Of a stretch of 36,192 nt of DNA, positions 28,920-36,192 are shown piece after piece. The translations under genes were made by a program, and so were the position numbers. This DNA is from Patescibacteria group bacterium (GTDB lineage: Bacteria > Patescibacteriota > Minisyncoccia > UBA6257 > 2-01-FULL-56-20): contig JAGWKM010000010.1 in the NCBI GenBank assembly GCA_028865305.1, positions 1-36,192 on the forward strand, read 5' to 3'. Within the stretch, counting starts at the first letter, position 1; each line of letters opens with the position of its first letter. The notes beneath the pieces were generated by a model. That model made no database searches. It worked only from the letters and a program-made list of their open reading frames with translations, and was not told where the DNA came from.

Positions 28920-30941
28920 CTAGCTTCCGCCGCCGCGGATTTTGATCATCCCGCCGCCGCCGCCGCGCATCTTGATTACTCCGCCGCCGCCGCTGCGTGC
29001 CTGCGTGCCATGCGAACTGGTGGGACCGGTAAAAGTGACGTCAACGAGAAGGCGGTCGGCATAGGTTGTCACCGCGTTCTGCGGAATGGAAACGTCGAGC
29101 GTGATCGGCGAGCCGGAGATAGGCAGGCCGGAAAGTGCGGATCGTCCGGTCGTTGTCGCGCCGGTAATCATATTCAAAGTGGTCGAAGCGGTTACGTTCA
29201 ACAAATTGACCGTTGAACTCGCGGTTGAACTCGCATCCGCTTGATGGATAAACGAAAGATTCCCGCCCGCCCATTCGGCCGGATTGAAGGTCGTCAAATA
29301 TTTCTGGTTCGCGGTCGTATTGCTTGCGTCAGTGTTCAGGAGCAGATACTGCGGCTCGAGCGCCCGCGGCGTCCCGGATTGGTCGATCACGATCTTCGCG
29401 TTGTAGATGTCATAGGGATAACTCCCGTTCGCCGTCTTGCCAACGATGCGGTAATAATTTCCGGTCGTTAAGGAAAATGAAACACGAGCGCGGGTCGCCG
29501 TTGTTGCGCTGCCGGAGTTTACGATTGGAGTTACATCAGTCCATGTTGAAAGGTCAGTCGAACGTTGAAGCACAACCGTTGCCGATGAAGAGCCCGCAGG
29601 AAAATAGGTAAAAACAATGAGCCCCTGACCGCCCAGACCGCCGGCATTGCCGCTCCCCTTGCCCGCTCCGCCGCCACCGCCGTACAACCCTCCGGCGCCG
29701 CCGTTATTGTTCTTGTTTGTTGAGCCGCCCCCACCGCCGCCGGAACCATATGAAGAACCGTCAAATATGCTTCCATTGCCTCCTGCGCCTGGCGGCGCCC
29801 CGGTGCTCCCGCCCGTACCGGTCGGATCCAAACCGTTGTCGCCGCCGCCGCCGGCGCTTGCGGTAGCGTCTTGGCCGTTGCCATCAGGTCCTGCGCCGCC
29901 GCCGCCGGAACCACCCGAGGATCCGGCAACACCATTACCCCCGTCGTATTTCACGGTACCGGTAGCCGTGGAAGTAGCCAATGCAAGCGCTCCGGCCGTA
30001 CTTGTCGCTGTTACGCCGCCGTTCGCGCTCACAATCACGGCAAGCCCCGACATACTCGCGCAGTTTGAAGTAGCATTGCAGACCCAAGTGCCACTTGCGA
30101 TTCCGCCCACGTGGATACCAATCATAGCACCTGCCGTAAGCGTTTTTTTGGAGATTTTGGAGTAACCGCCGCCGCTACCGCCTCCGGTCACGGTTCCCGA
30201 ACCGCCGCCAGTTCCCGTCGCGCCGCTGCCGCCGCCGCCAATAACCTCAATCGTATTGGAGCTATTAGTCCAATCGGAAGGAACCACCGTAGAAGTGGCA
30301 GCCGTGGAAGATACGAAAATCTGTTTATTGCTTCCCACGGCTTGCGAATCATACGTTACCTCTGCATACGCCGAAATCGAACCGCCCCATTTCGAAGAGT
30401 CATAGTAAAAATATTTCGGGTTCGCGAGCGCGCCGCTCGAGGTGGCGGTATTCGTAAGACCCTTTTCATTATCCCCTATCTCGATCTGCGTTTCGGTTTG
30501 CGTGATCGGATTGCCCGACTGGATGGCGATGATGCGGGCGGCCTTGACCGAAGGCGATGCGCCGGCCACATTCACGTCGTATTGCGTGGTCGTTGCCGCC
30601 GGCGGAGCGAACTGGACGCGGTAGAGCGTCGGCGAAGTCGCCGTAAAGCCGATCGTCGCGTCATTCGTGGAACTGCCAACGCGCTGCAAGGTTGCCGTCG
30701 CGTTGCCCGAAGCGACGCTTGCCAGAATTTCGAAATAGTACCGGGTGTTCGATCCCGTGCCTTTATATTGCGTCGTGTCAAGCTGCACCTGTTCCGGCGA
30801 AGTCGTCGCCGCCGAAATGGTCGAATCCAGGATATTGATTTCCTGCCGGATCGTGGCGGTTTCGGCGAGCGTTATCGTCGGGAACGCGAACGGAGCGAGG
30901 AGCGAAGCGGAGATTGTGATGATGGCGAAAGCTTTGCGCAT
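28920..30941 (-). CDS. Secreted Gly-rich (tail-fibre-like) surface protein
   Basis: 673 residues. Signal peptide 1-26 (ending TLAE). Beta-rich N-terminal region to about 220, then the block SNTIEVIGGGGSGATG...GGGYSKISKKTL, which opens a Gly-rich domain of the phage-tail/receptor type (about 230-445, many GGGG runs, closing GGLGGQGLIVFTYFP). Further beta-rich domains follow. The chain ends with two copies of a basic motif, VIKMRGGGG and MIKIRGGGS. The same motif family occurs in the downstream DUF2341 protein. It probably forms a stiff fibre or adhesin; no membrane anchor. The start codon lies next to repeat block B. Confidence 0.8.
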   Translation of the reverse strand: MRKAFAIITISASLLAPFAFPTITLAETATIRQEINILDSTISAATTSPEQVQLDTTQYKGTGSNTRYYFEILASVASGNATATLQRVGSSTNDATIGFTATSPTLYRVQFAPPAATTTQYDVNVAGASPSVKAARIIAIQSGNPITQTETQIEIGDNEKGLTNTATSSGALANPKYFYYDSSKWGGSISAYAEVTYDSQAVGSNKQIFVSSTAATSTVVPSDWTNSSNTIEVIGGGGSGATGTGGGSGTVTGGGSGGGYSKISKKTLTAGAMIGIHVGGIASGTWVCNATSNCASMSGLAVIVSANGGVTATSTAGALALATSTATGTVKYDGGNGVAGSSGGSGGGGAGPDGNGQDATASAGGGGDNGLDPTGTGGSTGAPPGAGGNGSIFDGSSYGSGGGGGGSTNKNNNGGAGGLYGGGGGAGKGSGNAGGLGGQGLIVFTYFPAGSSSATVVLQRSTDLSTWTDVTPIVNSGSATTATRARVSFSLTTGNYYRIVGKTANGSYPYDIYNAKIVIDQSGTPRALEPQYLLLNTDASNTTANQKYLTTFNPAEWAGGNLSFIHQADASSTASSTVNLLNVTASTTLNMITGATTTGRSALSGLPISGSPITLDVSIPQNAVTTYADRLLVDVTFTGPTSSHGTQARSGGGGVIKMRGGGGGMIKIRGGGS

Positions 30942-31138
30942 AATTAAATTTCTAATGTCTAATTAATAATTAATAAGAAAATTTCTAATTAATAATATCT
31001 AATTAATAACGAATGTGTTGTTGGGGAAATTTCTAATTAATAATTAATAATTAATAACGAATGGATAATGTCCGAATGTCCGTTGGAAATTTAACCTTGG
31101 ACATTCGTTATTAATTATTAATTAGACATTATTAATTA
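30942..31138. repeat. Block B: AT-rich hairpin repeat 3' of the IVP gene
   Basis: Same family as block A (TCTAATT/AATAACG heptamers, CGAATGTCC ... GGACATTCG loop). It fills the whole gap between the Gly-rich gene start and the IVP gene stop; the TAA stop of the IVP gene is part of the repeat. Its right arm (GTTATTAATTATTAATTAG) is inverted relative to the left arm of block C. Confidence 0.9.
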
Positions 31139-31497
31139 GCACTTTTCTCTTTAGTATTCTTTATTATTGTAACAAATATGAGATTTAATTCGTGCGCTTC
31201 CTTCCAAAACATACGGGCTTCTGGCGCAATACGAGGGGCAGCCTTTGCTATCATCCGCAACCAATGTTTTGATTCTTTGGCTTCTTTATTGCAGATACCC
31301 ATTTTATGAATGAAATCTTTCCGTGATTCTGCGCAATCAGCCTCGCATAAATTAGCACCTACGCTAGTTGCCGACCGAATTAATTGATCAATCAAAGGGG
31401 TGGTAATTATTGTCTTTGGGATATCTTCCGCAAATCCAATAACATCCTCTCCAAATCTGGCAGCTCGTTCTTCCAAATCGAATTTTTTCTTTTCCAT
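31132..31497 (-). CDS. Four-helix-bundle protein, 23S rRNA-IVP/S23 family
   Basis: 121 residues. Family motifs: KKKFDLEERAARFGEDVIGF, LIDQLIRSATSVGANLCEAD, ESRKDFIHKMGICNKEAKES and KHWLRMI. Related proteins are encoded in 23S rRNA intervening sequences and include Avd of diversity-generating retroelements; they bind nucleic acid as ring-shaped oligomers. No rRNA or reverse transcriptase is in the window. It is flanked on both sides by inverted AT-rich heptamer blocks (B and C). A GAGG Shine-Dalgarno lies 8 nt before the ATG. It belongs to a different subfamily (ANLCEAD) from the fused copy at 20250 (ANIAEGY). Confidence 0.9.
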   Translation of the reverse strand: MEKKKFDLEERAARFGEDVIGFAEDIPKTIITTPLIDQLIRSATSVGANLCEADCAESRKDFIHKMGICNKEAKESKHWLRMIAKAAPRIAPEARMFWKEAHELNLIFVTIIKNTKEKSAN

Positions 31498-31555
31498 ACT
31501 CCCATCCTCATGGAATTAAATGCATTGTCAAAGTTTATTTAATGATTTTTTAATA

Positions 31556-31969
31556 TTAACGCCATTGGACATTGTTGGGGAAATTTCTAATTAATAATTA
31601 ATAATTAATAACGAATGGATTGTTGGGGAAATGTCTAATTAATAATGTCTAATTAATAACGAACGCCTAATGCTCGAAAGTCCATCGGACATTTAACCTT
31701 GGATATTCGTTATTAATTATTAATTAGATATTAGATATTATCGGGGAAATGTCTAATTAATAATATCTAATTAATAACGAATGGATAATGTCCGAATGTC
31801 CGTTGGAAATTTAACCTTGGATATTCGTTATTAATTATTAATTAGATATTAGGCATTTTCCGGAAAATATCTAATTAATAACGAATGCGTAATGCTCGAA
31901 TGTCCATCAGACATTTCCCATTGGATATTCGTTATTAATTATTAATTATTAATTAGATATTAAATATTC
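31556..31969. repeat. Block C: three tandem AT-rich hairpin units plus a partial one
   Basis: Partial unit near 31579-31617, then units of about 105-120 bp ending at about 31746, 31863 and 31968. Same arms and loops as block A, with variants (AATGCTCGAA). The right edge GAATATTTAATATC abuts the stop of the giant surface-protein gene. Confidence 0.9.
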
Positions 31970-31974
31970 ATGTT

Positions 31975-34900
31975 CTATAGCCCCGTACTACTCGCACTTG
32001 AACTCGCAACCGTCGTAGTCGCCACGCCTGGCGTTGAACTTGCTACCGACACCGGCGTCGAGCTCGCGGTTGACGACGTCGAACTTTGCGCCGGCGGCGT
32101 GCTCGTAGCGGCCGGCGGCGTGCTACTTGCCGTCGGCGAGGTTGAGCTTGTCGTTTGCGCTGCAGCACCTCCGTTCTCAACGTCCACGCTCATCGCTGCC
32201 GTGCTTGTCGCTCCGGTGCTGTCGGTCACGATCGCCGAGAGCTGATGGACGCCGTTCGGATAGGCCGCTTGCCCTGAGCTTGTCGAAGGGGTCGTATCCC
32301 ATGAATAGGAATATTCCGGATTGTTGGTCCACAGGCCTTTGCCGAGGTCCGCGCCGTCGACTTCATAATCCACGGTTGAAACCGTCGTCGATGGCGCCGT
32401 CGTGATATTCACTTCCAGGGGCACCGTGCCGGAAACCGTCGCACCCGTCGCGGGCGAAGTGAAACTGATGCTCAAAGCGCTGCCAGCCGAAATATTCGCG
32501 GGCGCCGGCGGCGGCGTATTGGTAGGCGTGGTGGAATTGGAGTTAACCGGCTGCTGGCTGCTGGTTGCGGGCTGCCCACCGCTGCTCGACGCCATTTGCA
32601 GCAGCTGCTCTAATTGCGCCTGGTCGATGCAGGTCGAGCCGACGCAAAGCTGCTGGGTCGTCACTTTTTGCGCGAAGAGCTGGGTCACGGTCGCAATACC
32701 GTTCGAAATCGCCAAACCGAGTTTTTGGAGAGCGTATTTGATATAGAGCGTGAATTGGTCGAGGACGCCCGTCGATTGCGACACTGACGAAGTCGCCGAT
32801 GACGACGCTTGCGCCCAGCTGCTCGACGCAATATCGCCTTCGTCGGTCAAACTGCCGAGCGACCATCCTGGGTTCACGTACACCATGATGAATCCGTAGG
32901 TCGAAGATGCCGCAGAGGTCGAATAGGAAGCCACCGTGCTTGATTGGATGCCGTTCACCGTGCTTGACGGCGTCGAAGAGGTGATGCCGATCGCATCCAG
33001 CCCGACGGCCCGCAGCGCCGACGTCGCAATATCGGTGCTTGTCGAAGAATACGCTTCAAGCGCGATGCCGATCACCCGGCCCGGCTGCGTCGCGCGCATC
33101 GCGACGCCCGGAATATCTGAAGCGGTAAGATAATCCCCTACCTTAATCGCTCCGTTCATGTCGCTCACCTTTACCGGTACGCGGCCAGCGAGCGTCATCA
33201 CCGTGTCGCTATGCCCCGGTCCGCCGCCGCCCGCGATGAGACCGGCCGTTACCGTGACGACACCCATCAGGTTCGGATCGTACGAAGTCGATGATTTCTG
33301 GAGCGCCACGGTCGAACTGGCCGAGCCGCCAGTGATAACGCCCGCGTCGGATGTGGAAGCTACCGAAAGCAGGTCGCCGGCGGTGTAATCAGTATCGGAG
33401 CCCACGATCGGCACGAATTCGCCGACATCCGAAAGGCCGCCCGTGATGGTGCCTTTCGCAATAATGGAAGCGCCCGTGGTAAGGCCATCGACGGAAGCGA
33501 ACACGGCGACGGCGTTGGTGCTCGATGATGTTCCCGGCAAGGAACAATTAGAGATCGAACAGACGGTCAACGTCGTGGTCGCGCTCCACGGCGTCGAAGT
33601 CGCGATAAATATGCGCCCGTTTGCCGTGACGCCGGCAATGCCGATGCTCGAGGACGAATAGAAGTTCAACAGGTTGTTCGAACCCTGCGTGCCGCCGGCC
33701 GTGATGTCGATGCCGGTATTGCCGCCGCTCTGCGACGAATCGACGGCGAACACGCTGTTACCGGAAGTATCCTGCACCAAAACCGAGCTGGTATTATTCG
33801 AGGTCACCGTGAGCACGGCCGGCACCGAAGTCGTCGCGCCGATGCCGACGTTGCCGTTGTTCAAGACGGTCAGGATGTTCGATGAAGTCGCGACGGTGAA
33901 GACGGCGTTCGTGACGGCCGTCGTCGAGCCCAAAACCAAACTTCCAGTCGAGGTCGAGAAGAAAAGCGTCGAGGTGCCCGTGAGGCCGCCTGCCGTATTC
34001 CACCAATACGGGAGGAAACCCGCGGTGATGGCGGAACTCGTCGAAATGGAACCGCCGCCGCCGCAGGTGGAGGTCGAGACGGCGCCGTTCGTGCCGATGA
34101 CGAGGCAGGGATTGCCCGATGAGCCGAGGCCTGTTATCGAGAGCGCCGTCGTGGTTGCGTTGCCGGTGCCGTTCACCTGGAAGCCGCCGTTTGCGCCCAC
34201 AGTCAAAAGCGACGCGGGCGAAGAAGTGCCGATGCCGACGTTGCCACCGGATGGGTTCAATGCCAGCATGCCGCCCGCAGTACCGCCAGCATTCAACGCC
34301 TGCAAGGCCGTATAGGTATTGCCCGAAGCCGCGCCAGTACTCAAGAAATAGCCGCTGCCTGTCGTGCCGCCAAAGTCATTGTTCATGCCTAAAATCTGGG
34401 CAGTCGCACCGCTTTTGGCATTCAAAGTAAGCAACTCGCTCGGCGTCGTCGTGCCGATCCCCACGTTGCCGCCGGTGAAAATTGCGGCATAACCGTTCGT
34501 AGCGCCCGTCGGAGCGGCGACGGCGAGGCCGTAGGCGTTCGTCGTGGAAGCGGTAACGTTATTTGATTCGATCCGCAGACCGTAGGAATTCGTAATACTC
34601 AAAGTGCCCGTGGTTGATATGGGCGCGCCGGAGATATCCAGGGTGGAAGCCGTGAGGATGGTGTACGCGGTCGTGGAGGCGGTGGTATAGGTGATCGGAT
34701 TCAGGAGGACGTTATAGAGCGTCGCAGCGGGGTTGGCGTTCGAGAGACTCGTCGTCGCGGCGGCGACTTCGAGATTGCGGTAGTCATAGGTGCCGGTCAA
34801 GGCCGGATTCAGATACAATCCCCGCGTGATGCCGTTCGCCGAGCCGGTTTGGTTGATGGTCAGACCCATATTCATCATATCGTAGATGCCATTGCCACTA

Positions 34901-36192
34901 CTGGGATTAAAACCGCTGTTGGAAGGCAAGGTTATTAGACCGCCTTCGCCACTGGACCAACTGGCGTTGCCTTGGTTATTAAAGTTTAGGGAATATCCGG
35001 TTGACGAATAAGTCCAACCGCTGAAATTCAAAGTCTGGTTGCCGGCATTCATGGATATACCTGCATAAGCCAAGGCTGCGCCAGACCCCGCCTGGAATGT
35101 CCCCGGATAACCACTGTTTCCCGCCACCACATGACCGCCGTTATCTACGGTGAATTCATTACTTCCCCCTGTCTGGAAATTTATGAAATTCCCGCTAAAC
35201 CCACTCGGCGCGTTCGCTGCCAAATAGGTGCCGTTCGCCGACGGCGAAGCTAACGGACTTTCGCCGAGCTGCAGCACCGGCGTCGTGGAACCGACGGTGA
35301 AAAGCGCAGAGTTCGCCGTGGAGGAAGCATCTAAGCCGATTTGCAAAGCAGCGCTCGGCGTCGTCGTGCCGATGCCGACGTTGCCGTTCGCGCTGATAGC
35401 CATGGCAATACTGCCGCTCGCTCCCATGAGAAGCGGGATATTGGTTTGGGTCAAAATGTAAGCGGAGTTCGTAAATGCAGACGCGGAAGGGTTGGCATAT
35501 CCAATGCTCAACTTCTTGACGCCGTCGCTTCCATAAGTCGAGAAGTCGGAGTAGCCGGTCGCATTGTCGTTCTCCAAATGCATGGTGTCGCCGCCGTTGC
35601 CGGCCAAATTGCTGCGCACTGAAAATGGGACCGCCGGCGTCGTCGTGCCGATCCCGACGTTGCCGTTCTGGAGCACGGTGAGAATATTCGAGCTCGTGGC
35701 AACCGTGAGGAGTGCGTTCGCGGCGTTCGTCGAGGTGCCGATGACAACGGCGCCGGTCGAGCTCGTTATGCCGAGGACGCCGGTCGAGGAGGTGAAGGTG
35801 AAGTAGCTGTTCGCGCCGAGGGAACCGCCATTGTTGAACTGGACCTGCTGGTCGCTGCCGACGGGAGTCGCCGTGCCGCCGCAGGTGGAGGTCGAAACCG
35901 CGCCGTTTGCGCCAATCACGAGGCAGGGGTTACCCGATGAACCGAGGCCGGTGATCGAGAGCGCCGTCGTCGTCGCGTTGCCGGTGTTATTCACCTGGAA
36001 GCCGCCGTTTGCGCCGACGGTCAAAAGCGACGCGGGTGAAGAAGTGCCGATGCCGACGTTGCCGTTGTTCAAGACCGCCATAATATTCGAGCTGGAGCCG
36101 ATCGTAAGGAGCGCGTTTGAAACGCTTGTCGTCGTGCCGACATTGAGGCCGCCGAGGAAGGTGGATGCCGTGCTTGTGGCGGAGACCGTCAA
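31975..36192 (-). CDS. Giant repetitive surface protein, 5' end outside the window
   Basis: 1405 residues visible; the frame is open at the right edge, so the N-terminus is missing. Most of it consists of imperfect repeats around N-G-N-V-G-I-G-T-T-T-P (at least eight) alternating with LTIGSSSN-type and TSTGSLVLGSTT strands, as in tail-fibre-like beta-helical proteins. Near the C-terminus a conserved domain (about 960-1120: SDVGEFVPIVGSD ... GRVPVKVSDMNGAIKVGDYLTASDIPGVAM) precedes a coiled segment, an Ig-like domain and a Ser/Thr-Pro tail. No sorting motif or membrane helix is present at the end. Likely adhesin or fibre. A foreign palindromic repeat is inserted in frame at 32268-32291. Confidence 0.8.
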   Translation of the reverse strand: MTVSATSTASTFLGGLNVGTTTSVSNALLTIGSSSNIMAVLNNGNVGIGTSSPASLLTVGANGGFQVNNTGNATTTALSITGLGSSGNPCLVIGANGAVSTSTCGGTATPVGSDQQVQFNNGGSLGANSYFTFTSSTGVLGITSSTGAVVIGTSTNAANALLTVATSSNILTVLQNGNVGIGTTTPAVPFSVRSNLAGNGGDTMHLENDNATGYSDFSTYGSDGVKKLSIGYANPSASAFTNSAYILTQTNIPLLMGASGSIAMAISANGNVGIGTTTPSAALQIGLDASSTANSALFTVGSTTPVLQLGESPLASPSANGTYLAANAPSGFSGNFINFQTGGSNEFTVDNGGHVVAGNSGYPGTFQAGSGAALAYAGISMNAGNQTLNFSGWTYSSTGYSLNFNNQGNASWSSGEGGLITLPSNSGFNPSSGNGIYDMMNMGLTINQTGSANGITRGLYLNPALTGTYDYRNLEVAAATTSLSNANPAATLYNVLLNPITYTTASTTAYTILTASTLDISGAPISTTGTLSITNSYGLRIESNNVTASTTNAYGLAVAAPTGATNGYAAIFTGGNVGIGTTTPSELLTLNAKSGATAQILGMNNDFGGTTGSGYFLSTGAASGNTYTALQALNAGGTAGGMLALNPSGGNVGIGTSSPASLLTVGANGGFQVNGTGNATTTALSITGLGSSGNPCLVIGTNGAVSTSTCGGGGSISTSSAITAGFLPYWWNTAGGLTGTSTLFFSTSTGSLVLGSTTAVTNAVFTVATSSNILTVLNNGNVGIGATTSVPAVLTVTSNNTSSVLVQDTSGNSVFAVDSSQSGGNTGIDITAGGTQGSNNLLNFYSSSSIGIAGVTANGRIFIATSTPWSATTTLTVCSISNCSLPGTSSSTNAVAVFASVDGLTTGASIIAKGTITGGLSDVGEFVPIVGSDTDYTAGDLLSVASTSDAGVITGGSASSTVALQKSSTSYDPNLMGVVTVTAGLIAGGGGPGHSDTVMTLAGRVPVKVSDMNGAIKVGDYLTASDIPGVAMRATQPGRVIGIALEAYSSTSTDIATSALRAVGLDAIGITSSTPSSTVNGIQSSTVASYSTSAASSTYGFIMVYVNPGWSLGSLTDEGDIASSSWAQASSSATSSVSQSTGVLDQFTLYIKYALQKLGLAISNGIATVTQLFAQKVTTQQLCVGSTCIDQAQLEQLLQMASSSGGQPATSSQQPVNSNSTTPTNTPPPAPANISAGSALSISFTSPATGATVSGTVPLEVNITTAPSTTVSTVDYEVDGADLGKGLWTNNPEYSYSWDTTPSTSSGQAAYPNGVHQLSAIVTDSTGATSTAAMSVDVENGGAAAQTTSSTSPTASSTPPAATSTPPAQSSTSSTASSTPVSVASSTPGVATTTVASSSASSTGL
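32268..32291. repeat. CCTTCGACAAGCTCAGG-type repeat inside a gene
   Basis: The core CCTGAGCTTGTCGAAGG on the plus strand is a short interspersed sequence I recognise from many unrelated bacterial genomes. It is translated here as the in-frame insert PSTSSGQAA between SWDTT and YPNGVH of the Ig-like domain. Confidence 0.75.
34056..34245. repeat. Long direct repeat in the giant surface gene, copy 1
   Basis: About 190 bp closely matching 35875-36060 (GNPCLVIG, STSTCGG and NVGIGTSSPASLLTVGANGG codons). Recent internal duplication. Confidence 0.8.
35875..36060. repeat. Long direct repeat in the giant surface gene, copy 2
   Basis: Partner of 34056-34245, same orientation. Confidence 0.8.

Noticed and set aside
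29647-30165. Pro-rich plus-strand frame opposite the Gly-rich gene
   Set aside because: Pro runs are the antisense of GGN codons; no start signals.
31132-31497. Avd gene of a diversity-generating retroelement
   Set aside because: No reverse transcriptase, template or variable repeat is visible in the window; the IVP assignment is sufficient.
33674-34315. 213-codon plus-strand frame in the giant surface gene
   Set aside because: Antisense shadow of the Ser/Thr/Gly repeats, low complexity and no ribosome-binding site.

Overview
The window looks like a piece of a Candidate Phyla Radiation (Patescibacteria, probably Parcubacteria-type) genome of moderately high GC. The evidence is the gene mix: RodA, a class F-like sortase, a SIMPL protein, many single-pass secreted proteins of unknown function, an O-antigen-ligase/TPR protein, DUF2341/LamG proteins, a very long repetitive surface protein and four-helix-bundle 23S-IVP genes. 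No replication, ribosomal or central metabolic operon is present. Many genes have a -10 box exactly 6 nt before the ATG, which implies leaderless mRNAs.

Layout. 1-1424: rodA, flanked by two copies of a palindromic repeat, one of them inside a 150-bp MITE-like element with perfect 24-bp inverted ends. 1640-6464: membrane-anchored unknowns, a small cytosolic protein with a textbook promoter, SIMPL, an LPNTG protein plus sortase, and a secreted protein of unknown fold. 6530-12933: M3 peptidase, a MliC-type lysozyme inhibitor, two small anchored proteins, a P1B ATPase and a secreted protein. 13033-14572: a second MITE-like element and a lone cytochrome b6-like protein. 14573-16256: a gene-poor stretch with a DUF1579-like gene, a wHTH-membrane gene and tRNA-Gln(CTG). 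16407-24938 (all minus strand): two cohesin-domain membrane proteins, a dockerin protein, a pseudopilin with an inserted kelch propeller, and a ligase/TPR protein. 25035-25726: a HEPN/MNT pair. 25864-36192: DUF2341/LamG protein, Gly-rich protein, an IVP gene and the end of a giant surface protein.

The most unusual feature is a family of 7-bp-period repeats scattered over the right half. They are heptamer arrays in inverted orientation (hairpin-forming), with several heptamer sequences (GGTGTTA/GGTATAA, GGAACAA, GCCAATG, GGCCAAT, TCCCTGT, TCTAATT/AATAACG). Both IVP (four-helix-bundle) ORFs lie between inverted arrays, each of a different heptamer type. One of these cassettes is fused in frame to a cohesin protein. 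Arrays inside genes are translated into signal peptides or hydrophobic segments. I read this as a mobile or selfish IVP/heptamer element, with ORF-less hairpin relics, that is reshaping surface-protein genes.
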